A DNA stretch of 64,000 bases from Bathymodiolus brooksi (lineage: Eukaryota; Mollusca; Bivalvia; Mytilida; Modiolidae). A program made the position numbers and the translations under genes. The stretch spans positions 76,098,829 through 76,162,828 of the forward strand of contig OY804588.1 of assembly GCA_963680875.1 (NCBI GenBank), read 5' to 3'. The stretch's first letter is position 1, and each line of letters begins with the position of its first letter. Shown one piece after another: positions 1 through 9,250 of the stretch. Under the pieces are notes generated by a model. It did no database searches, was not told the DNA's origin, and worked only from the letters and a program-made list of their open reading frames with translations.

Positions 1-308
1 GGAAATCAGGACGTAAATGTACATGAGATTTGTTTAGACTTTTGGTCAGATGTTAATGATCATAACCACCCAGCCATTTGGGCCCCCTTTTATATCTGTG
101 GTATGCCAGTATATTCAACAAATGTACAGTCATACCTAACTTAAAGGTCACCTCTATATGGCAAATCACTGTCTATAAAGGGCAGCCTCAGTTTTCCCAT
201 TAATGAATAGTGCATATAATTTTAACTTAGATATAAAGATTTGACTGTAATATGATCCTACAAATACATTAATTATTATATGACACTAATTTGTTTTTTT
301 CAATGTAG

Positions 309-482
309 ATTTCAGAATGTTCATTAAAGGACTACACCCGTGGACGGGCCTATCTAACAGACTTGGCCAACAGAGAAGGGGTCCATATTTTTGAGGATAT
401 AAATGAGGCAATAATGTATTGTGTGACTTACCTACAGGAACTGACTATTGATATTGTTCATTCACAAAAACATGGTTCATGA
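309..482 (+). CDS. terminal exon of an unidentified gene (3' partial gene entering from the left)
   Basis: A pyrimidine-rich stretch ending in 'caatgtag' forms a good 3' splice site at 301-308. It is followed by 58 open codons ending in TGA at 480-482, with phase 0 at the acceptor. The peptide starts ISECSLKDYTRG, contains LANREGVHIFEDINEAI and ends SQKHGS. The composition is protein-like, with no low complexity. The 'GVHIFEDINEAI' segment recalls the last strand and helix of a STAS domain, as at the C-terminus of SLC26 anion transporters ('G..F.s...A'), but the match is too short to name the gene. Bases 1-308 would be the preceding intron. A SINE begins about 60 bp after the stop and supplies an AATAAA on this strand. 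Confidence 0.65.
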   Translation: MSECSLKDYTRGRAYLTDLANREGVHIFEDINEAIMYCVTYLQELTIDIVHSQKHGS

Positions 483-539
483 TACAATGTGATGTGAAAT
501 ATTGAAACAGTCTCAAAAAGTCAAAGGGACCGTCATTGT

Positions 540-815
540 CGTGATCGTATGGTAGTTTAGTTAAATAACAAATATACCATGGTAGTTGGATTTATAACTA
601 CATATGCAATCAGTGCCTATCACCACTAATGTTGTGAGTTCGAATCCTGCCTAGGCGAGGTGTACTTGATACAACATTATGTGATAAAGTTTGTCAAAGA
701 CTTGCGACAGGTCAGTGGTTTTCTCCTGGTACTCTGGTTTCTCCACCAATAAAACTGACTGCCACATTATAACTGAAATATTGTTGAAAGTGGCATTAGA
801 TATCATAATCCTCAC
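540..815 (+). mobile_element. SINE family A, full-length copy with a disrupted head
   Basis: Family A has a tRNA-like head: an A-box-like part near 'gtgatcgtatggtagttgg' and a B box 'gttcgaatcc'. The body contains 'gacaggt.ggtggttttctcc', then 'ccaccaataaaactgac', and the tail is '...gttgaaagtggcgttaaacacc'. In this copy about 30 bp ('tttagttaaataacaa...') is inserted or duplicated in the head, and the tail reads 'ggcattagatatc'. The AATAAA inside the body lies in sense for the upstream exon at 309-482 and could serve as its polyadenylation signal. Confidence 0.85.
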
Positions 816-1404
816 ACCCAGTCCTCCCCCTCATAAAGCCAAATGATATTATGTATAGATTATCTAACTATTGCTCATGGATCTCAGTTATTCTCCACTC
901 ACGACCATATATTTTAGAAAATGTAAGATGTTGTGGTATTTTGTGATAGTTAGAAAAGACTATTATAGACAGAGTTTAATTTGCAGAACATTTATTGACA
1001 AACAGTAATACATTTGATCATTTTTGTATATATTATCTGGAAACGTTGATTGGCTGAAAACAGGTCACATGATGTTCTATAAAATGTGGTATAGCACGGA
1101 CGTTTCTAATTATAGTGACACCCATGCAATATACAAATTTATTTCAATGTATTTTTAGAAACATCCATGCTATACACGATTTATCAATGTATTTTCCAAA
1201 ATTTCAACAAATTAAGAAAATTTCAAAAAATTTCATAATGATAAAATTTTCATAAATTTCAAAGTTTTCATAGAATTTCAAAATTTTAATATTTAAATAA
1301 TAATATTGAAAAATGATAAAACATTTCGGTCAATACATGGATTTATTAATTAACTTTGATTTATTAGCCTATATATGGTCAAATCTGTCAATACAATATT
1401 AAAA

Positions 1405-1470
1405 CTTTCATTGGGCCAATACGGCAAAAACCAGTCCAATACGGATATTTTCCGTATTGGCCCAATTCCA
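1405..1470. repeat. short palindrome of 'ccaatacgg' motifs
   Basis: 'ttgggccaatacgg' at about 1410 is mirrored by 'ccgtattggcccaat' at about 1452, with a second inner pair 'ccaatacggatatt/ttccgtattgg'. It belongs to the same palindrome-rich block as the two larger hairpins that follow. Confidence 0.7.
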
Positions 1471-1569
1471 GTCAGTCCAATAACAGCTAGATCGGAATCC
1501 ACTAGATGTTTCGACAATTGCAAGGAAAAGTCCCGAGAAATATTGGACTGGTTAATTAATAAAGGTATC

Positions 1570-1700
1570 ATTACGTGGTGTTTTTCATATTGGCGTAGTT
1601 ATAGGTCCTCGGTCTGCTGTATTGGCGTTCAGCTGCGCCTCAGGCCAATACAGCAGGCCTCGGACCTATAACTAGGCCAATATGAAAAACATCCCGTAAT
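1570..1700. repeat. long imperfect palindrome (57 bp arms) with GC-rich core
   Basis: The left arm runs from 'attacgtggtgtttttcat' to 'gctgtattggc'. The right arm is its reverse complement with about five mismatches. The centre at 1627-1643 is 'gttcagctgcgcctcag', a member of the recurrent core described in the findings. Confidence 0.9.
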
Positions 1701-1748
1701 AATACTATATTATAGACTTAAAAATATATATTTAGAGGTCTATAATAT

Positions 1749-1896
1749 AGTGTTGTTAACTGGCTGTTTCTGTATTGGCCCTGATATAGATTCGAGGCGA
1801 GGAGCATTGGTCCCAAGGCCTGTAGGGCCGAGGTCCAATACTGCTGACCGAGAATCTATACTAGGGCCAATACAGAAACAGCCAGTTCATAACACT
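1749..1896. repeat. long imperfect palindrome (second hairpin)
   Basis: The outer arms ('agtgttgttaactggctgtt' and its complement ending at 1896) enclose 'ctgtattggccctgatatag' and its complement. The inner part is 'gaggcgagg...aaggcctgtagggccga'. It is only ~50 bp from the preceding palindrome, and the motif 'tattggc' occurs in both. Confidence 0.88.
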
Positions 1897-1915
1897 TTTA
1901 TTAAATAATCTAACT

Positions 1916-2170
1916 GGTCCGTATGACAGGGCCGTATGAATATTTTTCCAGTGCCGTATGGATAAATTAACAGGGCCGTATGGATATATTGACAGGGCCG
2001 TATGAGCATGGTTTTTACGGCACTAATGATGACCAATAATATAGTGTTACTAACTGGCTTGACAATGGTGATTACTTTTACCTATGTAACATTTTGCCAC
2101 CAACAGCAGTACTCTGAATGCACCTATTTGTTTTGCCACCAACGGCAGTATTCGGAATGCACCTATGACA
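1916..2170 (+). repeat. two short tandem repeats
   Basis: At 1916-2006 a degenerate ~22 bp unit built on 'gacagggccgtatggatat' occurs about four times. At 2094-2165 a ~41 bp unit beginning 'ttgccaccaac.gcagtat' occurs twice. No coding potential is evident. Confidence 0.7.
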
Positions 2171-2419
2171 ACACATGTTTCCTTCCCCTAAACTATAATA
2201 TCCCCTTGAACTGCTGAGGACGATCTCATATGAAAACATGATTTTAAATAAAAGTATGATTCTTCATTTGTACAATTATGCAAAAGAGAAAGTTTTGAAA
2301 TGAACTCCTCTATGTAAAATGCAGCTCGCATTAAAACCGGAATGAATATATCCGTATTGGCCCCGGGTTAGGACTTATTGGCCCGGGATGAAATGCCGTA
2401 TTAAAATTGGCAATTAATA

Positions 2420-3027
2420 TGATAGGAAAAATTAAAACCGTATTAGTCGGGCAGATTTTGTCATAATAGGACAGATTTTTGCATATTATTTAATAAATCC
2501 ATGTATTGACCTCAATGGAAGGCTGGGTAACATTATTTTTGTAAAAAAAAAATTTAAATATACCGTTAATGACAATAATATTTTCCTGAAAAATATTATT
2601 ATGTAAGGAAATGAAACAAACATTTTATTGTATGTTTGCACAGCAGTTCTGTATAAATACATCAAATCATTTAGGAATGATGTCCATAATTTGTTTGATA
2701 ATAATAATGTATGTGTGAAGTAAAATATATCAGGAATTTTAAAACAGCATTGTTTATATAACCAAAGAAGGCCTACATTTTAGAATATTATTTTTCTTAC
2801 ATGTACATGTATATTTGTAAAATTAACATCATTATTATCATTCTGATATATTCATTGTATTAGATGGTATAAATTATTTTCCATATAGGAATTATTAAGT
2901 GTTAGTTTCTGAATTTGTAAATCATATGATGCTTCATCTTTTGTAGATCTGTTAAATTTAGAAAAAAATATTGAAAATACTGTGTAATAATTTGTTTTGC
3001 TATAATTGATTTTCTCCTGTTCTGGTT
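2420..3027. other. AT-rich intergenic DNA without recognisable features
   Basis: I see no exon-like frame, tandem array or known element here. The segment is dominated by A/T runs. Confidence 0.6.
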
Positions 3028-3245
3028 TTGATCGTATGGTAGTTGGATTTTTAACTACCTATGCAATCAGTGCCTATCACCACTAACATTGTGAGTTCGA
3101 ATCCTGCACAGGCGAAGTGTGTTGTCTACAATATTATGTGATAAAGTTTGTCAGTGACTTGTGACAGGTTGGTGGTTTTCTCCGGGTACACCGGTTTCCT
3201 CCACCAATAAAACAGATGACAATGATTTAACTGAAATATTGTTGA
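3028..3245 (+). mobile_element. SINE family A copy
   Basis: The head ('gatcgtatggtagttgg'), B box ('gttcgaatcc'), body and 'actgaaatattgttga' are present. The copy ends before the usual 'gtggcgttaaac' tail and runs into an A-rich stretch. Confidence 0.88.
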
Positions 3246-3584
3246 ACCAAAAAAAAATCAAATTTTCTTGCCATCTCTCTTTAATTTTCTGCTGTGACAT
3301 AAATCTCTGGACTGCAATCCATACTTGATGATAACAAAATGAAAAGGTAAAGCAATATATTTAATAGAATATAGATTTATTAAAATACATTAATTAAATG
3401 CACACTTCATGCAAATTGAACATCGTCTCTTTCACCAAAAGTTATCAGTCTTAAATATATGTATTATGATCTTTAGCCTTATTTTGATATAGACATTACT
3501 TTAGACCTGTCTCCATTCTTTTTGTTATTCAATAATACATTGACGTTCAGTTAGTAACTTTAATCACATTGTTATTAATAGACC

Positions 3585-3960
3585 ATGTGCACATTTCCGA
3601 CTTTGATCGTGGTTTATGTACAAAATGTAGCAACAGTAGGGAGTTGGAGCGACTGGATTACTATGGTTACCTTTCATGCAAAGCTCAATGAGAATAAGAT
3701 ATATATTTTTCCCCATAATCTGTTCAAAATTTTAATGTTATAATAACTTATGAATTTTATATTTGCTGTTAAATTATCATCTGTTTTAAAAATCTACAAA
3801 TTATGGGAAATTTATGCTCAAATTTGTTCTCCTTCCCATTGTCCTTGCTAGACCGGGTACCATTTTTCCTATCATAGGGGTAGTAACTACTATATAAAAC
3901 ATATAATTTTGGAATCAATTCAGGAATGTACTAAAGGTCTATTGGAAACAATTATTATTT
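3585..3960. repeat. segmental duplication, copy 1 left part
   Basis: The segment from 'tagaccatgtgcacatttcc' through 'tacaaattatggg' to 'aaaggtct' is paralogous, with substitutions and indels, to 6920-7460 ('tagaccattgacacatttcc' ... 'aaaggtct'). Together with the matching segment after the 4031-4388 exon it defines an old duplication of several kb. Confidence 0.7.
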
Positions 3961-3979
3961 TACTAGCAACCCTTTTTGC

Positions 3980-3985
3980 TTTATT
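3980..3985 (-). promoter_or_regulatory. candidate polyadenylation signal for the 4031-4388 exon
   Basis: AATAAA on the minus strand (tttatt on the plus strand), about 46 bases after the stop codon of the minus-strand exon. Confidence 0.4.
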
Positions 3986-4030
3986 ATTTAATTAATACCA
4001 TACAACCAGCAGTAATGACTAAAATATAAA

Positions 4031-4388
4031 TTATCGAAAACTTCTAAATTCCTTGGCACCGTTCGGGGTCATACAGAGTCTGTTCGGTATTCCTTGTTTT
4101 ACGTAACCTCCCATACATTCACTGTGTGGTCGTTTCTGACGAGAGTGTGATGCTAACGTTGGTTTTGTTAATCTTTTTATAATTTTTGCAAGCTCTCGAT
4201 TGCTGACTAATTTCCACATATTTTGATACGGTTTGCTTAGTTCGGGAAAATGGTGGTCCATAAATGGCTGTTTGTAAAACGATGATCCTGTACCATAATG
4301 ATGTGACGTGTACGGACTTGGAGCAGGGCTTTCATAGAAAGATAAATGATCATGATCCGGAGATTCTAAACTTTCATCAGACCATATA
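4031..4388 (-). CDS. terminal exon, small protein with a VSxxELxxIIxRL motif
   Basis: On the minus strand 'aatttgttacag' is a strong splice acceptor (AG at 4390-4389). It is followed by an open frame, with one base completing the upstream codon, that ends at a stop at 4031. The peptide starts IWSDESLESPDHDHLSFYES, is rich in Ser, Pro, His and Tyr, then reads MDHHFPELSKPYQNMWKLVS, then NRELAKIIKRLTKPT and RQKRPHSE. An ATG-only reading would start at 4261, but the frame is open to the acceptor and the same style of peptide continues upstream. 'KLVSNRELAKIIKRL' matches motifs in the genes at 15164-16899 and 43518-44200, so this is a third paralogue. Upstream exons were not found and may lie among the minisatellites to the right. 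I do not recognise the family name. Confidence 0.7.
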
Positions 4389-4536
4389 CTGTAACAAATT
4401 AAAACATGATTAGACTTAATTGATATTGAATCTGCTAGAAGTATCAGTTATGTTTTTTGTTATCTAAAGAGCACTAGTCTTTAACCAACATATTCTACCT
4501 GTCTAACTATATAGCTAGTAGTCAGTTAACTATGAG

Positions 4537-5334
4537 CATTCATTGACACTGCTATTGTACTGTCCATGTTTATGTTGTCATTCATTGACCCTGCTATTGT
4601 ACTGTCCATTTTTATGTTGTCATTCATTGACCCTGCTATTGTACTGTCCATGTTTATGTTGTCATTCATTGACCCTGCTATTGTACTGTCCATGTTTATG
4701 TTGTCATTCATTGACCCTGCTATTGTACTGTCCATTTTTATGTTGTCATTCATTGACCCTGCTATTGTACTGTCCATGTTTATGTTGTCATTCATTGACC
4801 CTGCTATTGTACTGTCCATGTTTATGTTGTCATTCATTGACACTGCTATTGTACTGTCCATGTTTATGTTGTCATTCATTGACCCTGCTATTGTACTGTC
4901 CATGTTTATGTTGTCATTCATTGACACTGCTATTGTACTGTCCATGTTTATGTTGTCATTCATTGACCCTGCTATTGTACTGTCCATGTTTATGTTGTCA
5001 TTCATTGACCCTGCTATTGTACTGTCCATGTTTATGTTGTCATTCATTGACACTGCTATTGTACTGTCCATGTTTATGTTGTCATTCATTGACCCTGCTA
5101 TTGTACTGTCCATGTTTATGTTGTCATTCATTGACACTGCTATTGTACTGTCCATGTTTATGTTGTCATTCATTGACCCTGCTATTGTACTGTCCATGTT
5201 TATGTTGTCATTCATTGACACTGATATTGTACTGTCCATGTTTATGTTGTCATTCATTGACCCTGCTATTGTACTGTCCATGTTTATGTTGTCATTCATT
5301 GACCCTGCTATTGTACTGTCCATGTTTATGTTGT
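4537..5334. repeat. minisatellite, 42 bp unit x19
   Basis: The unit starts 'cattcattgaccctgctatt' and ends 'tgtttatgttgt'. The distance from the first to the terminal boundary is exactly 19 x 42, so there is no net indel. Variants are mostly single substitutions (ccctg/acctg, catgttt/catttttt). As 42 is divisible by 3 and the unit lacks stops in several frames, long open frames appear on both strands. The minus-strand one repeats MNDNINMDSTIAGS and is probably a by-product. The array lies upstream (minus sense) of the exon at 4031-4388, so presumably inside that gene's last intron. Confidence 0.95.
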
Positions 5335-5483
5335 CATTCATCTTTGTGATAGTATGTGTTTTTTTTGTTTTTGCGTTCAAGCGAATCTGTGCAGTTTTTT
5401 TTATTGTTTGTTTACATTTGTATTGTTGGAGGTTATTAAGAGGAGAGGATTGGAATTAACTTGTTTATTCCTCCCACATTTTG

Positions 5484-5563
5484 TGCCGGTCCGAGCAAGG
5501 ACCTGGATTACCAACCGAGCAAGGACCTAGATTACCAACCGAGCAAGGACCTGGATTACCAAC
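5484..5563. repeat. short tandem repeat, 24 bp unit x3
   Basis: The unit 'gagcaaggacctggattacc' plus four bases occurs three times between the 42 bp array and the next array. Confidence 0.85.
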
Positions 5564-5639
5564 GTCATATGTTGCTGTCACCCTTTTGGTGTTCCGTGAG
5601 TTAAGGTGGCTACTTGCAATTGATTGGTAGCACTTACGT

Positions 5640-6375
5640 ATACAGTAACCGACAGCCACTAGAAGTAGTGGTTATTTGATTGGTAACACAGTAACCGACA
5701 GCCACTATAAGTAGTGGTTACTTGATTGGTAACACAGTAATCGACAGCCACTAGAAGTAGTGGTTACTTGATTGGTGACACAGTAACCGACAGCCACTAG
5801 AAGTAGTGGTTACTTGATTGGTAACACTTACAGTAACCAACAGCCACTAGAAGTAGTGGTTACTTGATTGGTAACACAGTAACCGACAGCCACTAGAAGT
5901 AGTGGTTACTTGATTGGTAGCTCTTACAGTAACCAACAGCCACTATAAGTAGTGGTTACTTGATTGGTAACACTTACAGTAACCGACAACCACTAGAAGT
6001 AGTGGTTACTTGATTGGTAACACAGTAAGCGACAGCCACTAGAAGTAGTGGCTACTTAAGCTTGATTGGTAGCACTTATAGTAACGAACAACAACTAGAA
6101 GTAGTGGTTACTTGATTGGTAACACAGTAACCGACAGCCACTAGAAGTAGTGGTTACTTGATTGGTAACACAGTAACCGACAGCCACTAGAAGTAGTGGT
6201 TACTTGATTGGTAACACTTACAGTATCCGAGAGCCACCAAAACTAATGGCTACTTGATTGGTATCACATACAGTAACCGTCAGCCACCAGAAGTAGTGGC
6301 TACTTAAGCTTGATTGGTAGCACTTATAGTAACGAACAACAACTAGAAGTAGTGGCTGCTTGATTGGTAAGGCTA
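5640..6375. repeat. minisatellite of ~46-51 bp units containing a small hairpin
   Basis: About 15 units carry 'ccactagaagtagtgg' (stem CCACT/AGTGG, loop agaagt), followed by 'ttacttgattggtaacac' and an optional 'ttacagtaacc' extension. Unit length varies with that extension. The last units are more diverged ('gccaccaaaactaatggc', 'acgaacaacaactagaag'). Confidence 0.92.
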
Positions 6376-6504
6376 CGAACACTGTTGATGGTGACTTGAG
6401 AGGTAGAATCTACAGTAAGAGAGAGCCATAAGTAGCGTTTACTGATCGATTTGATATCATATACGGAACAAGTATATAGCCACCAGACATTTTATGGTTA
6501 TCAC

Positions 6505-6725
6505 GTGATTTGTAATAGGAGTAACACGATGGGTGCTACATCTGGAGCAGGAACTGCTTACCTATCTGGTGCATCCAAGTTCATTCCGGTTTTAGTGGTG
6601 TTCGTGTTGCTCGATCTTTAGTTTTCTCTGTAGTAATTTGTAGATCGTTGTTTGTCATTATTCTTTTGGTCATTGTCCCTCTTCGATGTAAGTCTTCTGA
6701 TTACCTATATGGTTTCTTCAAATAC
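6505..6725 (-). repeat. dispersed repeat family D (minus)
   Basis: Family D in plus sense runs 'gaagataccaaaggggtaat', 'cagacaacacaatggccaaa', 'ggacaaacaacgatctataa', 'cgaaccccactaaaa', 'gggggtgaactcaggtgctc', 'ggaagggtaagcagttcctg', 'ctccactagtgacacccgtc'. This copy has all of these blocks in reverse orientation. It has no terminal inverted repeats and no poly(A) tail. The conceptual translation of the minus strand ('VEQELLTLPEHLSSPP'-like) resembles translations I associate with mussels, so it may be the 3' part of a retroelement. Confidence 0.8.
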
Positions 6726-6919
6726 ATTATTAGTCTAATTAAAGTCACACCTCCTCAATTGTTTCCCCTTTTTACTTTATCGCTCTGTGGTCATCAACAC
6801 AACAACAAAGAAAGGAAGGAATTAATGAGATCTAATTTTACTTAGATTTACGTGTATTTAGAAACGATTGGAACTACGTTCAAAACTTTATATAGTTGTT
6901 GATCGTATATACAATGTAG

Positions 6920-7470
6920 ACCATTGACACATTTCCGATTTTGATTCTAAAATTATATGTCTTACAGGAGTTATTTCCCTTTAAACTTAAAGGTAGGAAA
7001 AGGGTCTCGTCACAATCTGTTTAAAATTTTAATGTTGTAGCAACTTGTGAAATTTATATTGATTATAAAAAAATTATCTGATTTTATGCAAGAATCAAAC
7101 ATCTATGAATTATGGAAAAATTATACTCATTATTTTTTGTCCTTTCTATTTCTCTTGCTGGAAACTTGACAGGGTACTTTTTTTCCGTCGTAATGGAAAC
7201 AAATTGTTTAAAAAATATAAACACTTTATTTTTTATTTATTTTTACAGAAAACTAAAAAGTAACACGCACCCCGCCAACAAACCGGGGGTGAACTCGAGT
7301 GCTCCTGAAGGATTACCAATTCCTGTTTAATATAAGACACGCACCGTGTTACTCATATAAATAGTCAAGTCCGATAAAAGACCTAATAAAATAATAAGAA
7401 GAAAAACGTATAATTGTATAATCAAATCGGGAATGTTCAAAAGGTCTACTAAGTAATAATTTGTTTTATT
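6920..7470. repeat. segmental duplication, copy 2 left part, with a family D fragment inside
   Basis: Counterpart of 3585-3960. It is interrupted at about 7255-7370 by the 3' half of a family D element (plus orientation: 'cgggggtgaactcgagtgct'). It ends at an A22 homopolymer at about 7478. The exon present after copy 1 is not seen here. Confidence 0.6.
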
Positions 7471-8149
7471 AAATAGCAAAAAAAAAAAAAAAAAAAAAGC
7501 TGTACTTACATTTCAATGATTTCAGAGCTCGTCATTCTACAGATTTCTCAAGCTTTTCCTATTTCGTTCTCCACTCCACAATCAAACAGTTTTTACATTG
7601 GGGTTTGTGATTGATTTTTTATTTTACTTTGGACTGATATCACTATCTGCCATTAATGTACTACGTTCCGACCACTCAACATGAAGTTATATGATATATC
7701 ACTACAGTTAACGTTACTATTATTACAACAGACACAATATATACTAACGTTCCGCAAACCTGGGTCTAAATCATCTCAAATTTCACTTCAATAACAATTT
7801 TAAAAAGATTTGAAATATTATATTGAACTACATTGTAAACTTCCCACCATATAAATAAATAAATATAATATTTCAATTATTTAGATTCAATAGACCTTTA
7901 TAGAGTTAGTAACCTTTCCTTTCAACATGTAAAATGTTTATCCACATTTCACTATAAGACTCATTAATCTGATCAAACGATCATAAATATCATATCCCCG
8001 TGCTGTTGGTCATTATTAAATATTTTAAGAAATATAATCTCCTATTAAGTATAGAACGCGTACTTATATATCAGCCGTACCTAAGAAGCGTACGAATATT
8101 TGAGGGTCTGGTAGAGTACTATTATTATATAAACGTTAGAGAAAATCGA

Positions 8150-8310
8150 ACGGCAATTGTGAAAGGACAATTCAGAGACACTGCCAACATTGGACACACA
8201 AGACAGGGAACGAAGACAAACAAAGTAAAAAATGCAACATAACACAGAAGATTAAAAAGATGAGCAGCACGTACTCCATCGAAAAACAGGTGGTGAACCT
8301 AGATGCAAAT
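8150..8310. repeat. dispersed repeat fragment shared with 61,950-62,090
   Basis: Blocks 'ggacaattcagagacactgc' and 'cacaagacagggaacgaag' recur as 'ggacaatccagagaaactgg' and 'cacaagacgaaggcgaac' near 62.0 kb. The family is not identified. Confidence 0.5.
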
Positions 8311-8629
8311 CGTTGCAATGCTGCCAGTTGTTTTCGTTTTATTGTCAAGCGAATCCCAAGACATTTCATGATCACTTCAACTTGAGCTCGAAATAGTCTT
8401 CTGTGTTGCCTATGTCTATATCACAGCAATGCCATCAATGTTTTAAGAGGACACAGTTTGATAGTACGGTGTCTAAGCGCCATTTTGAGTGCGAAATCCC
8501 CTGTCGTTGCTGCTGTATCTAAGAGTGAAACCACTGACGCTATCGTCGTTGAATTGAGAGTAATAAAAATACCATCCTTAAATATGATTTCTTAGAGGGA
8601 AACTGGACTGTTTCCATTGAACGGGTAGA

Positions 8630-9060
8630 TCCATAAAAATGGATTTGTTCATGGTTCATGGTTTACGGTGGTCATCTGTGCCCGGTTTTGTCATCTATTT
8701 CCGGTTCACTATGATTATAGATCTGTACCTGGATTACGATGGCAGTCTGTTCCCGGTTGATGATGCTCATCTGTTCCCGGTTTACGATGATCATCTATTT
8801 CCGTTTTTCTATGGGTATCTAATGTGGTTTACATGTTTCGAATCTCAGAACTGTAGAATATCCGTTACGTAGCAATATCACCGAAAATGCCCTTCCCTTG
8901 TAGACCCCGATTAAATAGCAATATTACCATATTACCCCCCTCCCATGTAGAACCTCTGTTAAGTAGCAATATTACCAAATTACCCCCTCCCATGTAGAAC
9001 CTCTGTTAAGTAGCAATATTACAACAATACAACCCTGATAAGAAACAATATGCAATATTT
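8630..9060. repeat. short degenerate repeats
   Basis: At 8640-8815 a motif around 'tctgttcccggtttacgatg' recurs four to five times with strong divergence. At 8930-9020 a ~60 bp unit containing 'ccatgtagaacctctgttaa' occurs two to three times. No gene is seen. Confidence 0.6.
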
Positions 9061-9119
9061 AACACTAAAAGTCAAATTGACACAGTAAATCACTGTTTTA
9101 TTATGTTTTTATAATCCCA

Positions 9120-9250
9120 ATAACAATAGTAAAATACACATTAATTGATATTAAATCAGTTAGAAGTAGCTGTTATGATTTGTTTTGTCCTAAGGGTTAT
9201 AATATTTAACCAACATATTCTACATTCTTAGCTAGTAGTCACTTAACTAC
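9120..9250. repeat. segmental duplication, copy 2 right part
   Basis: 'ttaattgatattaaatcagt' ... 'taaccaacatattctacatt' ... 'agctagtagtcacttaacta' corresponds to 4415-4536 ('ttaattgatattgaatctgc' ... 'agctagtagtcagttaacta'), the sequence immediately left of the 42 bp array. Confidence 0.75.

Noticed and set aside
4526..5459. Long open frames on both strands (e.g. repeating MNDNINMDSTIAGS) as genes
   Set aside because: They are forced by the 42 bp repeat length. Three frames are open at once and there is no promoter, splice or domain evidence.
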